From contig JAHLFG010000062.1 in the NCBI GenBank assembly GCA_018883895.1, forward strand, positions 1-64,000: 64,000 bases of DNA. The letters are read 5' to 3'. Position numbers and translations under genes: made by a program. Shown here piece after piece: positions 17,845 through 26,439 of this stretch (the stretch's first letter is position 1; every line of letters begins with the position of its first letter). Origin of the DNA: Candidatus Anaerobiospirillum merdipullorum. GTDB taxonomy: Bacteria; Pseudomonadota; Gammaproteobacteria; Enterobacterales; Succinivibrionaceae. The notes below the pieces were generated by a model. The model did not search any database, was not told the DNA's origin, and saw nothing but the letters and a program-made list of their open reading frames with translations.

Positions 17845-18119
17845 AAAAATCCCGGCCAAAGCATCATGTAATTTTTGCAGAAAATAAGCAATTTCTCTCA
17901 AAAGGCACGATGTATGACTGATATCACCTTGTTTAAAAGTATTTTCAAGCGCCCTTCTTTAAGCTATTTTACTGTTATACATAATAAAATTTACCAATAA
18001 CTACATTTGCCTTATTTCTATCGCCCCGATAGTTCATTTCTATCACTATCTTTGCCTATTTTTGTCAGCAAGCTTAAGGGTAATTAAGCCGCCCGCGCTT
18101 GACGCTCCCCCCACCGCGC

Positions 18120-19160
18120 TCAATTAAAGCGCACCTGCCCACAGATACATTGCACCTGATGATTGCACTTTACACAGGCCTCCAGTACATGCCCCGCTTG
18201 CAAATGCCCGCGTAGCATGCGCAAATACGGATGGTTAAAAATGCCATCAAAACTAAGCTCTGCACTTTGGGGCTGAAAGTCCCCACAACAAGGAAAGAGT
18301 TTGCCGGAGGATAACAGTGAGGCAAAATACCACGGCAGATGACAACTAAGATCCGTAGGCAGTGTGAGCCCATGGGCGGCAAACCACTGTTTAAAGCTTG
18401 GTTTACTTAACTGCCCATCAAAGTACACATTAAGCTTAAGTCGCTGTGCGCTTTCACAGATTTTATCTAGGCAGCGCAATAAATCCTCATCAGACGCGGC
18501 CGTAATGCCCTGCGCCCGCGCCCCCGGATGCTCGCGCAGACAGGCTAGGGACAATGTGCTAACCCCAATTTGCTCCGCCACCTCCGGAAGGCGCTCAGCT
18601 GCCTGCAGGTTTTGTGCCATCAACACGCTATGCAGGCACACCACGTCGCCAAAAGTTTGCACCGCGTCAGTGGCATTGCGCATAAAGCGTGTAAAACTCC
18701 CGCCACAATTAAAGCGCGCATAGCTTTCCTTATCAGAGCCGGCGAGGCTTAAGGTGATAAGAGAAAATGTATAGGCCGACAATTTACTCAACAGCGACTT
18801 ATTTAAGAGACTTGCGTTGGTGGACAGGGCCACACTGCGCGCATGTTGCGCCGCCAAGTCTACCGCTGCCAAAAAATGGGGATGGCATAAAGGCTCCCCT
18901 TCTAAGGCAAAGTTGACGCACTGCAAGGGCGGACAGGAATTTAAAACCTACTCCAATATCGCCAGGGGCAAATCTTGCGTAAGGGCGCTGCCTTGTGAGG
19001 CATGGTAATAGCAAAAAGGACAGGCATAATTACAGCGATTGGTAAGCCCCACACTTAACATAAACTTATAAGGCTCTGGACTGACGCTAAATTGCGTAGC
19101 CCACTGAGGCACATAAATATCTTTAAGGTCGTAGGGATAATCTTGCCGCTCACAGGCCAT
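18120..19160 (-). pseudogene. Radical SAM/SPASM protein interrupted by one in-frame TAG
   Basis: Read through codon 71, this is one 346-codon frame. The first part carries the radical SAM cluster motif CNYACPFC, the part after the stop continues with the FALEGEPLCHPHF block (the GGEP region), and the C-terminus has SPASM-type cysteines (FPCCGDF, then CVKCNHQVQCICG). The TAG at 18950-18948 separates the cluster from the rest; the frame on both sides is identical, so this is a point nonsense change, not a frameshift. The start has AAAGGAG before ATG. Relatives mature peptides or anaerobic sulfatases; no peptide or sulfatase gene is adjacent. Read-through or sequencing error is possible. Confidence 0.8.
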
Positions 19161-19334
19161 CGCTTGCTCCTTTGCATAGTTTTCTTGTGTTTCTCTATCT
19201 TAGCGCAAGCACCAACGATGCTTGATATGAAAAGCCACTGCCTGCCTATAAATTAAGAGAAATAGGCAATCCCCTCCGCACCGCCTCTTACTACAATACA
19301 AATTTAAAACAGGAAGTTAGTTTGGAGCATAAAT

Positions 19335-20315
19335 ATGGAATACCGTAAATTTGGCCGCAGTGGACTCTATGTCAGCGCTTTGTGCCTGGGCACCATGAAT
19401 TTTGGGGATGTCACCTCCAAGGAAGATAGTTTTAGCATCATGGATAAAGCCTGTGACTTGGGCTTTAACTTTTTTGATACCGCGGACGTCTATGGCGGCC
19501 CGCAACGGCCCGATATTCCGCTAGGCTACGGTATTTCAGAGGAAATCATCGGTCAGTGGCTTACACGTAGCGGCAAGCGCAATGAAATCGTCTTAGCCAC
19601 CAAACTCTATCAACCAATGATCCCCGGCCCCAACGGTCGACGTTTATCGGCTTATCATATCCGCAAGGCCTGTGAGGACAGTCTGCGGCGTTTAAAGACC
19701 GATCATATCGATCTCTATCAAATGCATCACTTTGACCGCGATACCCCTTTTGAGGAAATTTGGCAAGCAATGGATGTGCTGGTACAACAAGGCAAGGTGC
19801 TCTATGTCGGCAGTTGCAATTTCCCCGCCTGGGGCATCGCCACCGCGCAAGGTGAGGCCAAGGCGCGCCATAGCATGGGAATTGTAAGTGAGCAAAGCGT
19901 CTACAATCTGTGCAATCGTAGCTTGGAGCTGGAGATCTTCCCCTGTGCTCGCCATCACGGCATTGCCATCATGACCTACAGTCCTTTAGCCGGCGGTGCG
20001 TTGGCCGGCAAGTTAAGTCAGTCCGGCGTGAAGTCACGTCGTTTGCGCCAAACGCTGGCCCCACAATTGCAAGAGCGCATCTTACGCTACGAGGCCTTAT
20101 GCACCGAAGCCGGCCTAGCCCCTGCCACCGTAGCTCTTGCCTGGCAACTTGCCAATACCAACGTCACCACGCCCATCGTCGGTCCGCGTACGCTGGAGCA
20201 ACTTACAAGCTATCAAGCGGCTACAGAGCTTAAGCTTCCCCCTGATTTCCTTGCCAAGCTTGACGAGATTTTCCCCGGCCCCGGTGGTGAAGCCCCGGAA
20301 GCTTATGCCTGGTAA
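19335..20315 (+). CDS. Aldo/keto reductase
   Basis: 326-residue NADPH-dependent oxidoreductase of the AKR (YghZ/Kv-beta-like) group. The catalytic tetrad is visible: Asp and Tyr in FFDTADVYGG, Lys in VLATK and His in YQMHHFD. Cofactor-binding segments are GSCNFPAW and PIVGPRTLEQL near the C-terminus. GGAG lies 8 nt before the ATG. An inverted repeat TGCCTAT/ATAGGCA at 19243-19268 precedes the gene and could be an operator. It probably reduces aldehydes or keto sugars; the substrate is not evident. Confidence 0.9.
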   Translation: MEYRKFGRSGLYVSALCLGTMNFGDVTSKEDSFSIMDKACDLGFNFFDTADVYGGPQRPDIPLGYGISEEIIGQWLTRSGKRNEIVLATKLYQPMIPGPNGRRLSAYHIRKACEDSLRRLKTDHIDLYQMHHFDRDTPFEEIWQAMDVLVQQGKVLYVGSCNFPAWGIATAQGEAKARHSMGIVSEQSVYNLCNRSLELEIFPCARHHGIAIMTYSPLAGGALAGKLSQSGVKSRRLRQTLAPQLQERILRYEALCTEAGLAPATVALAWQLANTNVTTPIVGPRTLEQLTSYQAATELKLPPDFLAKLDEIFPGPGGEAPEAYAW

Positions 20316-20318
20316 GGC

Positions 20319-20942
20319 TTAAGGTAGCTCACCAGACAGCAGATCTAAACCCTCATGCACTAAGCGATAGCCCTGATGGTCAGCCTGCACGACCATCAGG
20401 CCGCAGTTGGGTAGCGGGCGGCGACGCCAGAACTCCCCGACACTTAAATTGGCGGCCAAATTGACAATGCTGCGCACAAAGGCGCCATGCGTGGCAATTA
20501 AGATCTTGTCATCGGCCGCATAGTCCTGGCGCATCATCAAGTTTAAAAAGCGCAGGCCGCGGCCCAATAAATCGTAGATACTCTCCGCCCCTGCCCCAGG
20601 CTGATAATCCCACGGCTCATAGAAAAACTGATGCAAAGGCTGACTTGCGTCTTCCTTAAAGTCATCCAGGCTTTGCCCCTCAAACTGTCCAAAGGCAATT
20701 TCTTTAAGTAAGGGCTCGACTACAAGTGGGATCTGTCTGCCGGCAAGCACGATTTCGGCCGTACGATGCGCCCTAATTAAGGGACTTGCGTAACAGGCGC
20801 GAAAATTTACTGCACGCAAACGCTCGGAAGCCTGTCTTGCCTGCTCCAGTCCCACTTCATTTAAAGGGATATCGGTTTGCCCCTGCATTTTGTGCTCATG
20901 ATTCCACGCGGTCTGACCATGGCGCATAAAATAAAGATACAT
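20319..20942 (-). CDS. Histidine phosphatase family protein (phosphoglycerate mutase-like)
   Basis: 207-residue branch 1 histidine phosphatase. The catalytic RHG motif is in YFMRHGQTAW near the N-terminus, the second Arg is in YASPLIRAHRTAEI, Glu in LKEIAFGQFEG, and the second His in ATHGAFVRSI. These proteins dephosphorylate small metabolites such as alpha-ribazole or sugar phosphates; no cobalamin genes are near. The ATG at 20942 has AAGGAAG upstream and begins the family exactly; the frame extends 11 codons further up without an RBS. It converges with the aldo/keto reductase, ending 3 nt away. Confidence 0.88.
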   Translation of the reverse strand: MYLYFMRHGQTAWNHEHKMQGQTDIPLNEVGLEQARQASERLRAVNFRACYASPLIRAHRTAEIVLAGRQIPLVVEPLLKEIAFGQFEGQSLDDFKEDASQPLHQFFYEPWDYQPGAGAESIYDLLGRGLRFLNLMMRQDYAADDKILIATHGAFVRSIVNLAANLSVGEFWRRRPLPNCGLMVVQADHQGYRLVHEGLDLLSGELP

Positions 20943-21741
20943 CTTATCTTCCTTATGACATTTGATAGGTAGCAAAAAAGCATTGTGCCAAATCCATTGT
21001 AAGGGAAAGTGTGGCCGCTAGCACAGCTTACCCTTATCAAAGCATGCTTTGGCTAAACCTTGGCACTTACCAAGCCCATCGCCTCAATGGCAAGCTGTAA
21101 ACTTGACGCTTGCGTGCGCAAGATATGATGGGCAAAACTCAGCTTAGCAAAACTTAACTGCCCAAAGTGCACGGCCGTGCTCCGGCCCATCAATTTGCCC
21201 ATGGAAAGCATCTTCTAGTTGACGAGCTAAATCTACTATCTTGAAGCCCCCTGTTTTCGTCTGCAGGATTCATTAATTTTGGATTTTGGATGAGGCGAGA
21301 GATCAAATATTGCAGGCAATTGGTTTGATGTAGACTATGACTGCGGTGCCATATTTTTAACCCAAGCACCGCAGGAAAATCTGACATGCTTATTGTACAT
21401 AATCGCTTTGTAGCCGTAGCACCACGTGGCAAAAAATAATCAACTACTTATAACTCTACTTTCAGCAATTTTTGCGCCCAATAAAACTTATAAGATAGAT
21501 TGCTAGGTAAAAAATTGCTACAGGCGCTTCATCATTTGCCCTTTATGCGGCTGGGGTTAAGGTTTGATTCAAGATAGAAGAAAAGGCTCAACAAGGTAAG
21601 AGAATAGGCAAGTCATGATAGGGGATTTTACAGCCCCAGCGCCAAGCGTGCCCATTACTCCGCGATATGCAGATCAAGTCCCTGTTGCAAAGCCACTTGT
21701 TGCCACAAATAGTCAAAAACGAAACTTACCTCTTAGTGTCA

Positions 21742-21777
21742 TGCAAGCGTTTGCACAGAGCGTATTTTATCTAATAT
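21742..21777 (+). promoter_or_regulatory. LacI-type operator overlapping a putative promoter
   Basis: TGCAAGCGTTTGCA (21742-21755) is a near-perfect palindrome with the central CG of LacI/GalR/PurR-family operators. Its right half overlaps a plausible -35 (TTTGCA), and TAATAT at 21772-21777 could be the -10 with 16 nt spacing. It would repress the sucrose permease and hydrolase genes, leaving a long leader of about 280 nt. Confidence 0.5.
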
Positions 21778-21823
21778 GCAGTTTTATCTATATATTTTGC
21801 ATAAAACACTCCCTGCCGTCATG

Positions 21824-21836
21824 TGCGAGCGTTTGC
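21824..21836. promoter_or_regulatory. Second LacI-type operator half-match downstream of the promoter
   Basis: TGCGAGCGTTTGC repeats the AGCGTTTGC core of the first site about 80 bp further on. Two such sites could allow looping or road-block repression. Confidence 0.4.
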
Positions 21837-22062
21837 CCCTAGATAAAGCTGACAGCCCTAGCCACGACCTAGTTTTACCGCCAAAAGCGAATAAACAGAC
21901 AGTAAAAACTAAGTTAAAGCTTGATCCATTATGTAAATCTTTTATGCAAATCTTTTATGCAAATTTTTGTATTTGACGCAAAAGATTGCAGCACTATGCA
22001 AAAGGTGCAAATAGCATCATGGGCTGAGGCCCAAATGCAATCTTTTATCAAGGGGAATTATT

Positions 22063-23358
22063 ATGGCAGAAAATACCAGCTTACTTGGCAGGCTCAAGAC
22101 CATGCCTCGGGAATATTGGATCTTGTCATGCGCCATGTACTTATTCTTTGTGTCATGGGCAGGATGCTACTCACTGCTGGCCATTTGGCTACAGCGCTTT
22201 TTTGACCTCTCTGGATCGCAGATCGGCTTTACCTATGCCGTCTTCTCGGTAACCGCCTTCCTGTTACAACCGGTTTACGGTCTTATTCAGGATAAGTTAG
22301 TCTTACGCCGTAACTTAATTTTCTACATCGGTATCTTAATGGCCTGCTGCGGTCCGTACTTCATCTTCGTTTGCGAGCCGCTCCTTAAAATGAGCACCAT
22401 CTTAGGTGGTATCTCGGTGGGCGTGTATATGGGCTTTGCCTATCAGGCAGGTGTGGGTGCCTTAGAGTCCTATTCCGAAAGATTCTCCCGTCGCGCCGGC
22501 TTTGAGTTTGGCCACGTCAGAATGTGGGGCTCGATGGGCTGGGCTTCTACCGTCGCCATCACCGGTATTTTAATTAACATCGATCCGCACTATAACTTCT
22601 ATGTTTCCACCGTCGCCGGCCTGTTATTCTTAGTCTGCGTGTGGACTTTAAGAAGCGGTCGCTTTAGCTTATCGGCCGTTGACGTCGATACCACCTCCGG
22701 CAAGGCCGATAAGGTTACCATCTCCACCGCTTTATCCATTACCAAATTACCGGCTTTCTGGGCCTTGGTGGTCTATGTGGTAGGTTGCTCGACCTACTTA
22801 GTCTACGATCAGCAATTCATGGTGCGCTTTGTCGAGCTCTTTGAAGATAAGGAACGTGGTACCGAGCTTTATGGCTACTTAAATTCCACGCAGGTATTCT
22901 TAGAGTTTGCCTGCACCTTCTTAGCCCCGTTTGTGGTCAATAAGATTGGTGCCAAGAACGGCATGCTGCTGGCCAGCACCATCATGTTTGCCCGTATTCT
23001 CTTATCAGGCTTAGTCGATACTCCGTTGGCTATTTCCGCCGTCAAGCTCTTACACGCCCCGGAAATGCCGCTTGTGATTATTTCGCTCTTTAAGTACATC
23101 CCCACCCGCTTCAACCCGGCCTTATCGGCTACGCTGTACTTAGTTGGCTATCAGATGATTACGCAGGTCATGGGTGCGGCGATGGCTCCGGTGGCAGGTT
23201 ATGGCTATGACACCATTGGCTTTGCCCATACTTATGTCATCATGTCCATCTTAGTCTTTGTCACCACCATCCTTTCGTTCTTCCTCTTAAAGAGCATGAC
23301 GGTGGCCGAAGAGCATCGTATCAATCAGGCCATGGCTGCTGCCAATGCCAAAGAATAA
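22063..23358 (+). CDS. cscB: Oligosaccharide:H+ symporter, sucrose permease-like (LacY/CscB family)
   Basis: 431-residue, twelve-segment MFS protein. It shows the oligosaccharide:H+ symporter pattern: LFFVSWAGCYSLLAIWLQ at the N-terminus, GFEFGHVRMWGSMGWA in the loop with the conserved Arg, and LFKYIPTRFNPALSATLYLVGYQ near the C-terminus, as in CscB. It imports sucrose or a related oligosaccharide with protons. AAGGGGA lies 8 nt before the ATG. A GH32 hydrolase follows 31 nt downstream, which supports sucrose or a fructoside as substrate and a non-PTS route. No fructokinase or cscR repressor is adjacent. Confidence 0.85.
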   Translation: MAENTSLLGRLKTMPREYWILSCAMYLFFVSWAGCYSLLAIWLQRFFDLSGSQIGFTYAVFSVTAFLLQPVYGLIQDKLVLRRNLIFYIGILMACCGPYFIFVCEPLLKMSTILGGISVGVYMGFAYQAGVGALESYSERFSRRAGFEFGHVRMWGSMGWASTVAITGILINIDPHYNFYVSTVAGLLFLVCVWTLRSGRFSLSAVDVDTTSGKADKVTISTALSITKLPAFWALVVYVVGCSTYLVYDQQFMVRFVELFEDKERGTELYGYLNSTQVFLEFACTFLAPFVVNKIGAKNGMLLASTIMFARILLSGLVDTPLAISAVKLLHAPEMPLVIISLFKYIPTRFNPALSATLYLVGYQMITQVMGAAMAPVAGYGYDTIGFAHTYVIMSILVFVTTILSFFLLKSMTVAEEHRINQAMAAANAKE

Positions 23359-23389
23359 ATTGCAAGTTGTGCACAGTTAGGAGCAAAAA

Positions 23390-24841
23390 ATGGATTTTCA
23401 GAACCAAATCAAAAAAGCCAATGACTTTATCTTAAATCATCAGGCTCAGGTCAAGAAGGATAACTATCCGTCATACCACTTAGCCGCACCGTATGGCTGG
23501 GTTAATGATCCCAATGGCTTTTGCTATGCCTTAGGTCATTATCATCTTTTCTATCAGCACTATCCCTACGAGGCCAAATGGGGCCCGATGCACTGGGGAC
23601 ACGCGATAAGTGACGATCTGATTCATTGGCAGCATCAACCGGTGGCCTTAGCCCCCTCCGAGCCCTTTGATAAGGATGGTTGCTTCTCCGGCTCGGCCAT
23701 TGAGCATGACGGTAAACTGTATCTAATCTATACCGGTCATGTGTGGCTCAAGGAGCCGGGCAATGACAATTTCATTCGTGAAGTACAGTGCTTGGCAGTC
23801 TCGGAAGACGGGGTGCACTTTGAAAAATTAGGCGTCATCATTGAGCCGCCCGAGGGCGTAATGCACTTTAGAGATCCTAAAGTCTTTAAAGAAGACGATC
23901 ACTTTGCCTTAGTGGTCGGGGCCCGCTACCCTGGCGATGAGGCCCGGGTGCTCAAGTATGTATCGCCCGATCTTAAAACGTGGAGCTTAAAGACCTCGAT
24001 TTTAACGGCCCCGCAACAGGAGGCCTTTATGTACGAGTGCCCGGATACCTTCCCCTTAGATGGGCAATATGTGGTCGCCGTTTCTCCGATGGGTTTAAAG
24101 CCTGAGGGCATTGCCCGCAATAACCCGAGCATCAGCTCCTATGCCGTATCTACAGATCCCGAGCATTTTGACCCGCGTTCGCTGTGTGAAATTGATCACG
24201 GACAGGATTACTATGCCCCGCAGAGCATGCAAGCTCCCGATGGGCGTCGCATTATGATTGCCTGGCAGACCATGTGGAAATTGCCCTTTGCCTCCTATGA
24301 GGACAATTGGTGTGGCATGTTCACGCTGCCGCGCGAGGTGACGCTCCAAGATGGCCGTTTAATTCAAAAGCCGGTGCGTGAAGTAGCTTCTTTGTATAAA
24401 AAGATGCAGGAAATTGGCACCGTCAACTTAGAAAACGACACCTATCGCCTGAAAAAGCAATGCAAGCCCTGCTACTTACATCTGTGCATCAAAGGCGGGC
24501 AAAGCTTTGAAACGGCCGGGGTGAACTTTGGTGATTTTGCCACCCTCTACCTTGACCGACAGCATCAAGAGCTTACCTTGTTGCGCAAGGAAAAGGGCTT
24601 CTTCTCCCCCCGTTCGATGAAGCTTGATCTGCAACGCGATTTGACCTTGGATATCTATGTGGACTATTCGAGCCTGGAGATCTTTGTCAATGACGGTGAG
24701 GATACCTTCAGCTGCACCTTCTATAACGGTAAGCGCAAAGATCTGCATCTCTTTGCCCACAATGGCAAGGTCGAATTTACCGCAGTAAAGCTCTGTGGCC
24801 TCAAGGACGTCTTACGTCAGCAGAAGATGCCGCAGATGTAA
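23390..24841 (+). CDS. cscA: Glycoside hydrolase family 32 sucrose hydrolase (invertase)
   Basis: 483-residue cytoplasmic GH32 enzyme. The nucleophile Asp is in WVNDPNGF (about 38-45), the transition-state stabiliser in HFRDPK, and the acid/base Glu in YECPD. A C-terminal beta-sandwich module follows from about residue 340. It hydrolyses beta-fructosidic bonds; paired with a permease instead of a PTS it should act on free sucrose, as CscA does, rather than on sucrose 6-phosphate. There is no signal peptide. The start has TTAGGAGC upstream. Confidence 0.9.
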   Translation: MDFQNQIKKANDFILNHQAQVKKDNYPSYHLAAPYGWVNDPNGFCYALGHYHLFYQHYPYEAKWGPMHWGHAISDDLIHWQHQPVALAPSEPFDKDGCFSGSAIEHDGKLYLIYTGHVWLKEPGNDNFIREVQCLAVSEDGVHFEKLGVIIEPPEGVMHFRDPKVFKEDDHFALVVGARYPGDEARVLKYVSPDLKTWSLKTSILTAPQQEAFMYECPDTFPLDGQYVVAVSPMGLKPEGIARNNPSISSYAVSTDPEHFDPRSLCEIDHGQDYYAPQSMQAPDGRRIMIAWQTMWKLPFASYEDNWCGMFTLPREVTLQDGRLIQKPVREVASLYKKMQEIGTVNLENDTYRLKKQCKPCYLHLCIKGGQSFETAGVNFGDFATLYLDRQHQELTLLRKEKGFFSPRSMKLDLQRDLTLDIYVDYSSLEIFVNDGEDTFSCTFYNGKRKDLHLFAHNGKVEFTAVKLCGLKDVLRQQKMPQM

Positions 24842-24850
24842 AGCCCTTAC

Positions 24851-24885
24851 GGGCAAACTACCTTTGGTAAGGTTTGCCCATTTTT
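24851..24885 (+). terminator. Terminator after the GH32 gene
   Basis: GGGCAAAC (24851-24858) pairs with GTTTGCCC (24872-24879), with inner TACC/GGTA pairs, then ATTTTT. It starts 10 nt after the stop codon. Confidence 0.85.
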
Positions 24886-24888
24886 ATC

Positions 24889-24919
24889 GCCCCCCAAGGC
24901 CTGAGCGCTGGGGGGCTTT
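24889..24919. terminator. Second hairpin in the convergent space
   Basis: GCCCCCCA (24889-24896) and TGGGGGGC (24909-24916) form an 8 bp G/C stem followed by TTTA on the plus strand. It backs up the first terminator and may also end the convergent MFS gene. Confidence 0.6.
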
Positions 24920-24947
24920 AAAGTCCCACCTATTTAAAGCCTACGGA

Positions 24948-26078
24948 TCAATCTCTGCCCTTATCGAGTTTTAAAATGATAAAAGGTAAGATCTGCGTCA
25001 GGCCGCAAATAGTAAACATCAGCGCATAACCGGTAAACTCACTTACCGCGCCAAACAGCACTGCCCCGATGCCCAAGCCTAGGTCAAAGCACGAACTGTA
25101 AGTTGCATTAGCCGCCCCAATTCTATCTTGCGGCGCCCGCAGGATGGCCAAAGTCTGCGTCCCGGCCATTACCGTACCCTGCGCAAGGCCATAGAGCGCC
25201 CCACAGCCTAAAAAGGTCAGTGTATTAAAGCATAAGGACAGTAGCACTAAAGAGAGGAGCAAAAGTACTATTCCCGGAGCAATGACGGTCTTACACCCCC
25301 ATCTATCGGCCAGCTTACCAACATAGGGACGACTTACCATCAAGGCGATGGCATAGCAGGCAAAAAAGTAACCTACATGCTCCGCCCCGCGCTCATACCC
25401 CAGCAGCGCGGCAAAGGTTACTACCGCGCCGTAGGAGGCATTGGAAAAGGCGACAATAATAGCCGGCATTAATGAAGCCCGCTCTATCAAGGTGCGTGGA
25501 CCGCGAGGGCCTTTAGCTATCTTCTTATAACGCACTATTAAGGAAAGTAAGGCCGCCGCCCCTAAAAACCATACCCCCAGGCGAAACATCCACGTATAGG
25601 GCAGACTTAAGGCAAGTGCCGGGGCAATGGCCATCGCCACGGCACAAGATAAGGAAAAAATCCCCATCCCCTCACCTAAGCGCGAGCGTGGGATGAGATC
25701 GGTGACAGCAGTAACCGCGCCGGTGGCCGCAGCTCCCCAGGCGATACCATGCAAGCCGCGTAGTAGCAAAATCATGCCCACTGTACCTGCCAAACCTAAA
25801 AAGTAGGCGACCACAGTCATCAGGATAAGGCCACAAAAGAGCACCCCAAAGCGGCCATAGGCATCTAAAAAGTAGCCGGCTAAAAGACGTGAGGCTATAG
25901 CCGGAATGGCAATTAAAAAGGTGGCCAAGCCTAAAATCACATCTGATGCTCCCAGCTCTTTTAAATAAGGCGGCAGTCCCGAAGGATAGAGCTGAAAGCC
26001 CATAAATAAGAGAAAGTTCATCAAGATAAGGAGCACATAGTCCCGCGAAAACAGGGACGGTAAACTTTGAGATGGCAT
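24948..26078 (-). CDS. MFS transporter, efflux type
   Basis: About 376 residues with twelve hydrophobic segments and the MFS loop motif AGYFLDAYGRFGVLF between segments 2 and 3. The pattern RGLHGIAWGAAATGAVTAVTDLIP resembles the drug and sugar efflux MFS group with arabinose exporters. The ATG at 26078 has AAGGATC upstream; the frame could be extended nine codons to 26105 without support. It stands alone, converging on the GH32 gene. The substrate cannot be told. The upstream gap 26079-26439 has no gene I would defend. Confidence 0.8.
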   Translation of the reverse strand: MPSQSLPSLFSRDYVLLILMNFLLFMGFQLYPSGLPPYLKELGASDVILGLATFLIAIPAIASRLLAGYFLDAYGRFGVLFCGLILMTVVAYFLGLAGTVGMILLLRGLHGIAWGAAATGAVTAVTDLIPRSRLGEGMGIFSLSCAVAMAIAPALALSLPYTWMFRLGVWFLGAAALLSLIVRYKKIAKGPRGPRTLIERASLMPAIIVAFSNASYGAVVTFAALLGYERGAEHVGYFFACYAIALMVSRPYVGKLADRWGCKTVIAPGIVLLLLSLVLLSLCFNTLTFLGCGALYGLAQGTVMAGTQTLAILRAPQDRIGAANATYSSCFDLGLGIGAVLFGAVSEFTGYALMFTICGLTQILPFIILKLDKGRD

Positions 26079-26384
26079 CTTGATCCTTAAGTGACCCCAG
26101 GTCATCCATACTTGGCAAAAGGTAAATTTTACTTAAAGCTTAATTCCCCGCGACCTTCCAAGCAAGCCTTTGAGGCCCCAGCGTATTTAACCTATCCACA
26201 GCTTAATTTTAACTATTTACTTAATATTAGGAGAGATTTACTTTCTGTGACACCATACGAAAAGCTACTATCATACCGCCGTCACCGAAGGACTATGCAG
26301 AAATTCTTCAGTGACAAATCCTATCCCGGGGATGGGTGGAAAAATGCTTAATATACCCGCTTGAATTTGAGGCTGCTATTAAGA

Positions 26385-26418
26385 GCAAAAAACCAACCGG
26401 TTAAAGATCCCGGTTGGT
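26385..26418 (-). terminator. Terminator of the sugar porter operon
   Basis: On the minus strand ACCAACCGG (26418-26410) pairs with CCGGTTGGT (26400-26392) across a 9 nt loop and is followed by TTTTTTGC. It lies just past the sugar porter stop. Confidence 0.88.
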
Positions 26419-26439
26419 AAGGTGAGGATTTAAGGTAAA

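Larger units (their letters stand above)
20943..22062. other. 1.1 kb gene-poor stretch before the sucrose genes
   Basis: No reading frame here has both an RBS and a recognisable protein. Short open frames near 21190-21432 (minus) and 21615-21842 (plus) look like noise or debris of decayed genes. The right-hand 320 bp hold the presumed sucrose-operon promoter and two LacI-type operators. A 13 bp tandem duplication, AAATCTTTTATGC at 21935-21947 and 21948-21960, and a small hairpin TGGGC-TGAG-GCCCA at 22020-22033 precede the permease start. Confidence 0.6.

Noticed and set aside
21190-21432. 80-codon minus-strand open frame
   Set aside because: No family likeness and no RBS; neighbouring frames are broken, so at best debris.
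21615-21976. Two overlapping plus-strand frames before the sucrose permease
   Set aside because: They overlap operator-like and promoter-like sequence and have no RBS or recognisable protein.
26247-26351. 34-codon frame starting GTG behind AGGAGAG
   Set aside because: Spacing is long, the peptide has no known likeness, and the region is a promoter gap for the leftward MFS gene.
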